Part shown: positions 32,904 through 40,666 of the stretch, one piece after another
How positions within the stretch are numbered: the first letter of the stretch is position 1
Layout of the letters: every line of letters starts with the position of its first letter
From: Actinomadura roseirufa
Lineage (GTDB): Bacteria; Actinomycetota; Actinomycetes; Streptosporangiales; Streptosporangiaceae
DNA: 58,513 nucleotides
Assembly (NCBI RefSeq): GCF_900659635.1
Contig: NZ_CAACVB010000024.1
Location: forward strand, 1-58,513
Direction: 5' to 3'
The notes under the pieces: model-generated
The model's database searches: none
What the model was told of the DNA's origin: nothing
Seen by the model: only the letters and a program-made list of their open reading frames with translations
Translations under genes and position numbers: made by a program

Positions 32904-34103
32904 ATGACCGCTCCCCCTCGGACGCCCGCCCGCTACCGCGCCGCCTTCGGCGTCGCGGAGTTCCGCGTCCTGTTCACGCTGTTCACCCTCCAGGTGACGG
33001 GCGACTCGGCCCGCGCGGTCGCGCTGTCCGTGCTGACCTTCGAGCGGACCGGATCAGCCCTGGCCGCCGCGCTGGTCTTCGCCGCGAGCATGCTCCCCTA
33101 CGTCGTGGGCGGCATGTTCCTGCTGTCGCTCGCCGACCGCGTTCCCGCCCGCGTGCTGCTGACCGGCCAGCATTTCCTGCGCTTCGCCGTCACCGCCGTC
33201 CTGGCGACCGGTGCGACACCGCTCCCGGTGACGATCGCGCTGCTGACGCTGACCGGCCTCTTCGCCCCGGTCGGGTCGGCGGCGGTGCAGGCGCGTCTTC
33301 CCCGGCTGCTCCCCGGCGACGCGTACGTGCTCGGGCGGTCGCTGTTCATGATGGCGGCGGCGGGCGCGCAGATCGTGGGCCAGGCCGCAGGCGGCCTGCT
33401 GCTGCCGGTGCTCGGCGCGGCGGGGACGTTGTGGCTGTGCACGGCGGGCGCGGCCCTGGCGGTCGTCGTCGCCCTGCGGCTCCCGGGCGGCGGCGGCGAG
33501 CCGTCGCAGCCGTCCCGGGGGACGGCGCGCGAGACCTGGCGGGTCAACGGGGTGCTCCTGCGTGATCCCGTCACGCGCGGTCTCCTGCTCGCCGGGTGGC
33601 TGCCCATCTCGCTGTCGGCCGGCGCGGAGGGCGTGGTGGTGCCCTACGCGGCCGATCTCGGCCGGCCGGGCGCCGCGGGGCAGCTCCTCGCCGCGGGCGC
33701 CGCCGGGATGTTCGCGGGCAACTTCGTCGTGGGCCGCTGGGTGCCCGCCCCGCTCCGCGACCGGCTCACGCTCCCGCTGGCGCTGCTGACCGGCGCGCCC
33801 CTCCTGCTCTTCGCCCTCGCTCCCGGGCTCGTCCTGGCCTGCGTCGTGCTGGCCTGTGCCACGGCCGGGCTGAGCTATGAGCTGACCGTCCAGCATCGCC
33901 TGGTGGAGGCGGCTCCGGAGGCCGTCCGCGGCCAGGCCCTCGGCCTGGCGGGCACCGGCGTCATGACGGGGCAGGCCGCCGCGATCAGCGCGGCGGGCGC
34001 GCTCGGGGAGATCGTCTCTCCGCCCCGCCTCATGGCCCTGTGCGGCGCCGCGGCGGTGGCGGTGTGCCTCGGCCTCACCCGGTCCCTGCATCGGCCGTCG
34101 TAG
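32904..34103 (+). CDS. MFS transporter
   Basis: A 399-residue protein from ATG 32904 with GGAGGA upstream. Twelve hydrophobic helices are visible. The start RYRAAFGVAEFRVLFTLFTL is typical of the EntS/MFS-3-like exporters. It is paired with the divergent ArsR-type regulator, which suggests an inducible efflux pump. The substrate cannot be read from sequence. Confidence 0.9.
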   Translation: MTAPPRTPARYRAAFGVAEFRVLFTLFTLQVTGDSARAVALSVLTFERTGSALAAALVFAASMLPYVVGGMFLLSLADRVPARVLLTGQHFLRFAVTAVLATGATPLPVTIALLTLTGLFAPVGSAAVQARLPRLLPGDAYVLGRSLFMMAAAGAQIVGQAAGGLLLPVLGAAGTLWLCTAGAALAVVVALRLPGGGGEPSQPSRGTARETWRVNGVLLRDPVTRGLLLAGWLPISLSAGAEGVVVPYAADLGRPGAAGQLLAAGAAGMFAGNFVVGRWVPAPLRDRLTLPLALLTGAPLLLFALAPGLVLACVVLACATAGLSYELTVQHRLVEAAPEAVRGQALGLAGTGVMTGQAAAISAAGALGEIVSPPRLMALCGAAAVAVCLGLTRSLHRPS

Positions 34104-34172
34104 GCCGGTGCTGGATCGCCGGGTCCCCGGCCCCGGGGCGCTTCACCGGTTCGGGGCGGCGGAGGCTTGAGT

Positions 34173-34207
34173 GTGGCGTGTTCGCCGGAGGGCGGCGAAC
34201 ACGCCAC
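34173..34207. terminator. Bidirectional terminator between MFS and KamA-family genes
   Basis: GTGGCGTGTTCGCC (34173-34186) pairs perfectly with GGCGAACACGCCAC (34194-34207) around a 7-nt loop. It sits in the 109-bp gap between two convergent genes and can stop both. Confidence 0.75.
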
Positions 34208-34212
34208 GCGGG

Positions 34213-35529
34213 TCACCGCTCGTAGGGGAAGCGGTCGGTGAAGGCCGGCTTCAGATCGTCCAGCCACACCGCGTTGGGGTCGTACTTGGCGAAGAAGGGC
34301 TTGCCGACCAGGTCCGAGTCGCGGCACTGGATGAAGTGCAGCGCGAACACCTTCTCGCCGAACAGCTCGACGACGCCGTCCACGCAGACCTTGCCCGGAG
34401 TGGCCGACATCGAGGGCCCGCGGACGGTGCGGGCGAGACCGGAGACGTTCTTGTAGGCGTCCCGGAAGATCTCGTAGGCCCGTTCGAGGGAGACGGCGAA
34501 GTAGTCCTGGGGCCCCGTGTCGCGCTCGACGAACATGTAATACGGGACGAGGCCCATGCGGGTCTGCGTCCGCCACATGGTCTCCCAGGCGGCGGGATCG
34601 TCGTTGATGGTGCGGATCAGCGGCGCCTGGGTGCGGATGATCGCCCCGGTGTCGCGGATGCGGCGGCACGCCTCGGCGACCATGAGGGGTTCCAGCTCGC
34701 GCGGATGCGTGAAGTGGGCCATGAAGGCCAGGTTCTTGCCCGACTCGACGACCTGCTCGAAGAGCCGGAGCATGTCGTCGGCGTCGGGGTCGGTGACGAA
34801 CTTCTGCGGCCAGTACGCCAGGGACTTGGTGCCGATGCGGATCGACTCCAGCTGCTCCAGGTCCAGCAGCGGCTCGATGTAGCGGCGCAGCACCGGCTCG
34901 CCCATGATCATCGCGTCGCCGCCGGTGAACAGGACGCTGGTCACCTCGGGGTGCGAGACGATGTAGTCGCGCAGGGCGGTGACGTCGTCGCCCGCCATCT
35001 TCAGGTCGGGCTCGCCGACGAACTGGGCCCAGCGGAAGCAGTAAGTACAGTACGCGTGGCACGTCTGTCCCTGTTTGGGGAAGTACAGAACGGTCTCGTC
35101 GTATTTGTGCTGCATGCCGGGTATCTTGCCGTCGCCGAAGCTCGGGATGTTGAGCTCCATCTGACCCGCCGGGTGCGGGTTCAGCTTCATCCGGACGGCA
35201 TGGGCGGCGGCCTCGACCTCGGCCTTGGGTGCCTCGCGGCGGAGCAGGTCGGACAGGTGCGCGACGTCGTCGGCGGGGAGCATGTCCTCCTGCGGGAAGA
35301 CCAGCCGGTAGATCGGGTCGTCCGGAGCGGCCGACCAGTCGATGAGCTCCTCGATGACGTACGCGTTGGTACGGAAGGGCAGGACCGTAGCCACGGCCCG
35401 GGTCGCGAGCTGCTGTGCCGGCGACAGCCCGGCGCGAGCGGTGAGCTCGTCCAGGTGCTTCGCCGTGAAGGCGCGGAAATTGCGACCTGTGGATCGCACT
35501 GCGGGAGCCGCGTCGTTCACCAGTGTCAC
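34213..35529 (-). CDS. KamA-family radical SAM protein (lysine 2,3-aminomutase-like)
   Basis: A 438-residue protein with a GTG start at 35529 and AAGGAG upstream. The [4Fe-4S] motif CHAYCTYC has C157, C161 and C164 (CxxxCxxC). The SAM-binding TGGDAMIMGEP and the conserved barrel are present. The PLP-lysine region, GGGGK in classical KamA, reads SATPGK here. It probably performs a radical rearrangement of an amino acid. No ablB-type acetyltransferase or lysine-degradation gene is adjacent, so the pathway is open. Confidence 0.88.
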   Translation of the reverse strand: MTLVNDAAPAVRSTGRNFRAFTAKHLDELTARAGLSPAQQLATRAVATVLPFRTNAYVIEELIDWSAAPDDPIYRLVFPQEDMLPADDVAHLSDLLRREAPKAEVEAAAHAVRMKLNPHPAGQMELNIPSFGDGKIPGMQHKYDETVLYFPKQGQTCHAYCTYCFRWAQFVGEPDLKMAGDDVTALRDYIVSHPEVTSVLFTGGDAMIMGEPVLRRYIEPLLDLEQLESIRIGTKSLAYWPQKFVTDPDADDMLRLFEQVVESGKNLAFMAHFTHPRELEPLMVAEACRRIRDTGAIIRTQAPLIRTINDDPAAWETMWRTQTRMGLVPYYMFVERDTGPQDYFAVSLERAYEIFRDAYKNVSGLARTVRGPSMSATPGKVCVDGVVELFGEKVFALHFIQCRDSDLVGKPFFAKYDPNAVWLDDLKPAFTDRFPYER

Positions 35530-35648
35530 GTGTTGGTACTCCTTGGAGTCAGCGGGGGAGACACTCCCCGGGGCACTTCGTCACGGACCGTGATCAGAAA
35601 GCCTCGGAGCACCCCCATTGAACCGTTACGGGCAGATTCATGCCGAAT
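35530..35648 (-). promoter_or_regulatory. Dyad-rich leader of the KamA-family gene
   Basis: The predicted 5' leader is about 119 nt. It holds a 6-bp hairpin (GGGGAG-ACA-CTCCCC, 35555-35569, plus-strand reading), a tight dyad TCACGG-A-CCGTGA (35581-35593), and the RBS inside ACTCCTTGGAGT (35538-35549). These could affect translation or bind a regulator. No known riboswitch was recognised. Confidence 0.35.
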
Positions 35649-35654
35649 TGATAC

Positions 35655-35683
35655 CCCCTACAGAGTACGAAGAAGCAGGTCAA
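35655..35683 (-). promoter_or_regulatory. Promoter of the KamA-family gene
   Basis: On the minus strand, TTGACC (35678-35683) and TAGGGG (35655-35660) are separated by 17 bp, a standard housekeeping-sigma layout. The start point would be near 35648. The remaining sequence up to 35867 shows no gene. Confidence 0.6.
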
Positions 35684-35867
35684 GGCCGATCCAGACAAAT
35701 CGCCAAAACATCATCGTGGACCGTCCGCCGCTTGTACAACGACTACGGGACGTCAACCGCTCCCGCCGCCGGGGACGGGCTCGCCGAAAGAGGCCCCAGG
35801 TCACGGGCGGGCGGTGGGGTCGTCGATACTGGAGGGGGCGGCGCGGCCAGGCGGCGGAGGGGGCTTG

Positions 35868-36596
35868 GTGAACTCGGACGAGGCGAAGGGCGGGCCGGGG
35901 ACGCTGCCCGCCCACGTGATCGCGCTGGCCGTCGTCGCCGGGATCTCCTACGGAACGTTCCTGCTGGAGAATTGGCTCAGCCCTGAACTGGACGTGGTCA
36001 ACGGCTACGTCAGCGAGCTGTCGGCGATCGACCAGCCCTACCACCTGGTCTACAGCGGCGGCGACCTGGTCACCGGCGTCCTGACGATCATCGTGGCGGC
36101 GCAGGCCCTGGGCCGGCTGGCGCGGCGGCCGCTGGCGACGGCCGGCTGGGCGTTCCTCGGCCTGTTCGGGCTGTGCGCGATCGGCGACGCCCTCTTCCCG
36201 CTGGACTGCGCGCCCAGCCTGGAGACCTGGTGCGCGCTCCGGGAGCGCTCCGAGAGCGTCTCGTTCTCCCACGAGTTCCATTCGGTGACCAGCGGCGCGG
36301 TGATCTTCTGTGGCGTGGTCTCGCTGTTCACCCTGTCGATGGCCGCCCGCCGGTACGGCTGGTGGCCCGCGCTGGCCCGCTGGGGATGGCCGCTCGCGCT
36401 CGCCGAGTCGGTCTTCGCGCTGAGCACCCTGCTGGCGATGCTCCTCGGCCGCTGGCTCGGGATCATCCAGCGCGTCCAGATCGGCATCCTGTGCCTGGGC
36501 CTGCTGACCATCGCCTGGGCGTTGTACGCCGACCGGCGGGAGGTGCGCCGCGCCGAGCGGGGCGTCCCGCTCCCACGAGAGAAGAGCCCCCTATGA
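35868..36596 (+). CDS. DUF998 integral membrane protein
   Basis: About 242 residues from GTG 35868 with GGAGG upstream; GTG 35814 is in frame. Six or seven hydrophobic helices and the segment VVNGYVSELSAIDQPYHLVY near the N-terminus fit DUF998, a membrane family of unknown function. Its stop overlaps the start of the alpha/beta hydrolase gene as ATGA, so the two are co-translated. Confidence 0.85.
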   Translation: MNSDEAKGGPGTLPAHVIALAVVAGISYGTFLLENWLSPELDVVNGYVSELSAIDQPYHLVYSGGDLVTGVLTIIVAAQALGRLARRPLATAGWAFLGLFGLCAIGDALFPLDCAPSLETWCALRERSESVSFSHEFHSVTSGAVIFCGVVSLFTLSMAARRYGWWPALARWGWPLALAESVFALSTLLAMLLGRWLGIIQRVQIGILCLGLLTIAWALYADRREVRRAERGVPLPREKSPL

Positions 36597-37639
36597 CCGA
36601 GATCGTGCCCCCTGCCGAAGACGCCGCCGAAGACGCCGCCGAGGACCCCGCGAACGCCGGAGCGGCCCTGGACGCCGGATCCGGGAGCCCCGCGAGCGCC
36701 CCCGCGGGCCTCCCCGCCGTGGACACCGCCGGTGACGCCGCCGCGCGGCCGGGCGGTGAGCTGGTCAACGTCGGCCGAGAACAGGTGCACGTCGTGACGA
36801 GCGGCCCGGCGGACGGGCCGCCGCTGCTGCTGAGCTCCGGGCTCGGCGGGGCCTGGTTCGACTGGCGGCCGAGCGCGGCGCTGCTGGAGGACGCGCACCG
36901 GGTGATCGCCTTCGACCGGCCGGGGCTCGGGCTGAGCCCCGCCGCCCACGCCGCGCCCACGCTGCGCCGCGAGGTGGACGTGCTCGCGGCGCTGGCCGCG
37001 CGGGCCGGGGGGCCGGTGGTCGTGCTCGCGCACTCGATGGCCGCCTTCCACGCCGAGGCGCTCGCCCGGCTGCGCCCCGGGCTCGTCCGTGGGCTGGTGC
37101 TGGTCGACCCGAGCTACGAGCGGAACCCGCGCGTCGCCCTCCGGTACGCGGCGGCGCTGACGCCGGCGGCGACGGCGACGGGCGCGGTCCTCGGCGCGAC
37201 GCGCCTGGCGCGGGTCGTGGGGCCGCTCGGCCGGCGGCTGGTCCTGAAGCACACCAGCCGGCGGGACGACCCGGCCTCCGGCGGCGTCGTCCGGTCGGTG
37301 TACGGGCGCGGGACGGTGCTCGGGACCGCCCTGGCGGAGAACCTGGCCTACCCCGAGATGGCGCTGGACCTGGCGCGGCTGCGCGAGCGGTGCCCGTTCC
37401 CCGCCGTCCCGCTGGTGGTCCTCACCGCGCTCGGCGACGTGAAGGAGCCCGCCGAGGCGCGCAAGTGGGCCGCCGGGCATGCCCGGCTGGCCGCGATGAG
37501 CCCGCTCGGGAGCCAGATAGAGCTGGCGGACGCGCTCCACATGGTGCACCTGGACCGCCCGGACGCGGTCGCGGACGCGGTCGCCGCGGTGCTCGCCCAC
37601 CCGGGCGGGAACGCCGCCGGGGCGGTGGAGACCGCATGA
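36593..37639 (+). CDS. Alpha/beta hydrolase
   Basis: A 348-residue protein with an Ala/Asp/Glu-rich, probably disordered N-terminus (about 55 residues). The fold starts at VNVGREQVHVVTSG, with the oxyanion region LLLSSGLGGAWFDW and nucleophile elbow LAHSMAAF, where GxSxG reads A-H-S-M-A. The catalytic His is likely in ALHMVHLDRPD. It may be an esterase or peptidase-like enzyme. It is coupled to the DUF998 gene upstream. Confidence 0.85.
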   Translation: MTEIVPPAEDAAEDAAEDPANAGAALDAGSGSPASAPAGLPAVDTAGDAAARPGGELVNVGREQVHVVTSGPADGPPLLLSSGLGGAWFDWRPSAALLEDAHRVIAFDRPGLGLSPAAHAAPTLRREVDVLAALAARAGGPVVVLAHSMAAFHAEALARLRPGLVRGLVLVDPSYERNPRVALRYAAALTPAATATGAVLGATRLARVVGPLGRRLVLKHTSRRDDPASGGVVRSVYGRGTVLGTALAENLAYPEMALDLARLRERCPFPAVPLVVLTALGDVKEPAEARKWAAGHARLAAMSPLGSQIELADALHMVHLDRPDAVADAVAAVLAHPGGNAAGAVETA

Positions 37640-37649
37640 CCGGACGCGC

Positions 37650-38054
37650 ATGATCGGAGGCCGCGTGATCGGACGGCAGGTGATCGGACGGCGGGCGGGC
37701 CGGGTGCCCGCCGCCGTGGCGGCGGGGCTGCTCGTGCTGACCCTGCCCGGCTGCAAGCTCATGCGCCGGATCTCCGACGGCTCGTTCAACAACGCGGTCA
37801 CCGACGGGACGGTGCTGGAACTGAAGAACCGCGGCGTCCGCCTGGAGAAGCGGCCCTCCTGCAAGACGCCGGACTCCGGGTCCGCGTCCGTCGTCCACGT
37901 GCGCTGCACGGCCCGCACCCTGGCGGGCGAACCCGTGGCCGTGAGGGGCGTCGCCACCGCCGCCAACACCGACCACCCCCGGGAGAGCTACGTGATCACG
38001 GTCGGCCGGCGCGTGGTGCTGCGCCAGAACTGCCTCGGCCTCGGCTGCCACTGA
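37650..38054 (+). CDS. Small lipoprotein, paralogue of the next gene
   Basis: A protein of up to 134 residues. Four tandem ATG/GTG candidates (37650 onward) are created by repeated GTGATCGGACGGC units, so the start is uncertain. A signal sequence ends in the lipobox LTLPGC. The mature part has ELKNRGVRLEKRPSCK, VHVRCTARTLAGEPV and a C-terminal CLGLGC, so four Cys besides the lipidated one. It resembles DUF4333-type exported domains. The downstream gene shares the same pattern. Confidence 0.75.
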   Translation: MIGGRVIGRQVIGRRAGRVPAAVAAGLLVLTLPGCKLMRRISDGSFNNAVTDGTVLELKNRGVRLEKRPSCKTPDSGSASVVHVRCTARTLAGEPVAVRGVATAANTDHPRESYVITVGRRVVLRQNCLGLGCH

Positions 38055-38156
38055 CCCCCGGAAAGCAACATCTCCCCATGGACGGGGAAAACCACCACCA
38101 CGCCATGCATACACCCCTGTACGGTCGGTGACGTACTTGGTGTGGAGATATCCGGT

Positions 38157-38555
38157 GTGGAGTTGAATCGTACGAAAGCCCTGGTCATGGGCTCCGCCGC
38201 GCTCCTCGTCGCGCTGGCGGGCATCGCCTACCTGGTGCTCGCGGGCGGCGACGAGCTGCGCTACAAGACACAGTCGGCGTTGCGCAAGTCGCTCGCGGTG
38301 ACCGCCGCCGCCGAGCTCCAGGCCCGGGGCCTGAAGCTGAGCGCGCCGCTCAAGTGCGCGGACCTGCCCGGCTGGACGAAGCAGAAGCTGCGCGCGTCCT
38401 GCACGGGCACGACCACCGACAAGCGGGACGTCCGGGTGCTCGGCAGCGGCGAGCGCAAGACGCACAAGACCTACTACACGATCCTCGTGGGCGGCCATCC
38501 GGTCGTGGAGAACGTGCTCTGCCTGGGCGCCGACTGCCGCCGCGACAAGGGCTGA
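38157..38555 (+). CDS. Small membrane-anchored exported protein, paralogue of the previous gene
   Basis: About 132 residues from GTG 38157 (GTG 38142 is an alternative), with GGAG between the two. One N-terminal helix (ALVMGSAALLVALAGIAYLV) replaces the lipobox. The exported part aligns with the upstream protein: LQARGLKLSAPLKC, LRASCTGTTTDKRDV, TYYTILVGGHPVV, ending CLGADC. The same four Cys are kept. A tandem duplication that switched anchoring type is the simplest reading. Confidence 0.78.
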   Translation: MELNRTKALVMGSAALLVALAGIAYLVLAGGDELRYKTQSALRKSLAVTAAAELQARGLKLSAPLKCADLPGWTKQKLRASCTGTTTDKRDVRVLGSGERKTHKTYYTILVGGHPVVENVLCLGADCRRDKG

Positions 38556-38686
38556 ACCGGGGGGCGGGCCCGGGGTGAGGATCGCCACTCCGGGCGGGCG
38601 TTGCGAGGGCCGGTGAGGGAAGGTCCTACGATGCGATGAGCTGCGTTTCTGCGGCCCGAAGCATCGTTCACCCTCCTGGAGCGGCC

Positions 38687-39925
38687 ATGACCGGCAAAGG
38701 CGAGCCGGCGCGTCCGGCACCGGCCCGCCGCCCGGACGCCGGCGGTCCGGCGGTGGTCCACCCACTGCCGATCGCGGTCGACACGATGGGCGGCGACAAC
38801 GCCCCCGGAGAGATCATCGCGGGGGCGGTCGAGGCCGTCCGGTCGCACGGCGTCCGGGTGGTGCTGGTCGGGCAGGCGCCGCGGATCCGCCGCGAGCTGG
38901 ACCGCTACGGCGGCATCGGCCAGATCCCCGTCGTGCACGCCGACGAGGCCCTCGACATGGGCGAGGGCGCCCTGGCCAGCCGGCGCAAGCCGCGCTCGTC
39001 CATCGCGATCGCCTGCCACCTGATCAAGCAGGGCCGCGCGTCGGCGCTGGTGTCGGCGGGCAGCACCGCCGGGGTGGTGGCCACGTCCCGGTTGCGGCTG
39101 AAGGGCCAGCAGGGCGTGCTGCGGCCGGCGATCGCGGTGACGCTGCCGACCAGCCCGCGCCCGACGATCCTGCTCGACGCGGGCGCCACCGTGGACGTCA
39201 AGCCGGAGGGGCTGGTCCAGTTCGCCGCGCTCGGCACGGCCTACGCGCGGATCGTCCTCGGCATGGAGCGGCCCAGGGTGGGGCTGCTCACCATCGGCGC
39301 CGAGCCCGACAAGGGCGACAAGGCCACCCGCCGCGCGCACGAGCTGCTCACCGGCGGCAACCACGGGCTGGAGTTCGCCGGGAACGTGGAGGGCCACGAC
39401 CTGCTGCGCGGCGAGGTCGAGGTGATCGTGACCGACGGGTTCACCGGGAACGTCGCGCTGAAGACGATGGAGGGCACCATCCGCACGGCGTTCGAGGAGA
39501 TCCGCGCCGCGATGACCGCCACCCCGGCCGCGCGGATGGGCGCGCTGCTCCAGCGCCGCCGCCTCCAGGAGCTGCGCGACCGGCTCGACCCCGACACCTA
39601 CGGCGGCGGCGTGCTGCTCGGCCTGAACGGGACGGTCGTGATCGCGCACGGCGCGTCCGAGGCGCGCGCGATCACCTCGGCGTGCGAGCTGGCGCACCGG
39701 CTCGCCGCCGGGCGCATCGTCGAGCGGATCCGGGAGCAGGTCGCCGCCACCCGCACGTCCCGCTTCGGCCGCTGGACGCACGGCGAACGCGAGCAGGCCC
39801 CCGACAGGCCGGACAGGAACGGCGGCGAGAGGGCGGAGCGGACCGGCGGCGACCCGGCCCCGCACGACCCGTCCCCCGCCGACACCACCGTCCCCGACCT
39901 CCCGGACCCTCCCGGCGCGACCTGA
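38687..39925 (+). CDS. plsX: PlsX-family phosphate acyltransferase
   Basis: A 412-residue protein from ATG 38687 with GGAG upstream. IAVDTMGGDNAPGEIIAGAV at about 27-46 is the PlsX signature, and ASALVSAGSTAGVVATS and VIVTDGFTGNVALKTMEG are also characteristic. The enzyme makes acyl-phosphate from acyl-ACP for phospholipid synthesis. The C-terminus carries about 60 extra charged residues (Asp/Arg/Pro-rich), probably disordered. The usual actinobacterial neighbours rpmF and rnc are absent, so this may be a second copy. Confidence 0.9.
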   Translation: MTGKGEPARPAPARRPDAGGPAVVHPLPIAVDTMGGDNAPGEIIAGAVEAVRSHGVRVVLVGQAPRIRRELDRYGGIGQIPVVHADEALDMGEGALASRRKPRSSIAIACHLIKQGRASALVSAGSTAGVVATSRLRLKGQQGVLRPAIAVTLPTSPRPTILLDAGATVDVKPEGLVQFAALGTAYARIVLGMERPRVGLLTIGAEPDKGDKATRRAHELLTGGNHGLEFAGNVEGHDLLRGEVEVIVTDGFTGNVALKTMEGTIRTAFEEIRAAMTATPAARMGALLQRRRLQELRDRLDPDTYGGGVLLGLNGTVVIAHGASEARAITSACELAHRLAAGRIVERIREQVAATRTSRFGRWTHGEREQAPDRPDRNGGERAERTGGDPAPHDPSPADTTVPDLPDPPGAT

Positions 39926-39950
39926 GCGGGCGGCGCCTCCCCCGGGCCGG

Positions 39951-40460
39951 TCAGAAGATCGCGGTCACGGTCCGCCCGGACGGCCCGCCGCTCCACTCCC
40001 AGCCGGTCGCCACCGCGGCGACCGCCAGCAGCCCGCGCCCCGACTCGGCGAGCGCGAACGCCTCCTCCGGCGTCCCGTCCGCCGGGATCGCGGCGGCGCC
40101 CCCGTGCCCGCGGCGGAGGGAACCGCCCGGCCGGGGGTCCTTTGGGCCGCCCTGGTCGGTGACGCTCAGCGCCAGCCGGCCGCGCCAGCGGCGCAGCTCC
40201 ACCACGAACAGGCCGCCCGGCAGGCCCGAGCGCGTGTGCTGGATCGCGTTGGCGGTCATCTCCGCGGCCGCGAGGACGACGTCGTCGGCGCCGGGGAACC
40301 CCGCGGCGAGGAAGGCGACGAACTCGCGGACCGGCCGGGCCTGGGCGGGACGGCCGGCGAAGGCGCGCCGCCAGCACATCCCGCCCACCGGATGCTCGCG
40401 CCCGCTCATCCGCGGGCTCGCCGGGGCGCAGGTCTTCGGTGATGTGTCGAGCACGGTCAT
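39951..40460 (-). CDS. RsbW-like anti-sigma/serine kinase ATPase (HATPase_c)
   Basis: A 169-residue protein with GHKL motifs: N box EMTANAIQHTRSG, G1 box LSVTDQGGP and a weak G2 region ESGRGLLAV. It is the stand-alone ATP-binding protein type common in streptomycete-like genomes. It would phosphorylate an anti-sigma antagonist or bind a sigma factor. No antagonist or sigma gene is adjacent, so its partner is elsewhere. Confidence 0.88.
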   Translation of the reverse strand: MTVLDTSPKTCAPASPRMSGREHPVGGMCWRRAFAGRPAQARPVREFVAFLAAGFPGADDVVLAAAEMTANAIQHTRSGLPGGLFVVELRRWRGRLALSVTDQGGPKDPRPGGSLRRGHGGAAAIPADGTPEEAFALAESGRGLLAVAAVATGWEWSGGPSGRTVTAIF

Positions 40461-40666
40461 GACCGACCGTCCCTCTCCCGCCTTTCAGGCGTGTCGAGAG
40501 CACTGGGTGCCGTGACGGGGGGCGGCTGACACCCCCAGAATCCCCGCAACGCGGGCGGCCGCTCAACCCACTCCTCGTGAACTGTGTGGAACGCTCCGTT
40601 CACCAGAGGGTTCGGCGGTCCGGTAAAGGTTCCGGCGCAATCGCCGCACGCCGATAACCTTGACCC

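Noticed and set aside
37640..37695. GTGATCGGACGGC repeats as a regulatory iteron
   Set aside because: They are short in-frame repeats at the start of the lipoprotein gene and encode VIGR units of its signal sequence; a coding explanation is sufficient.
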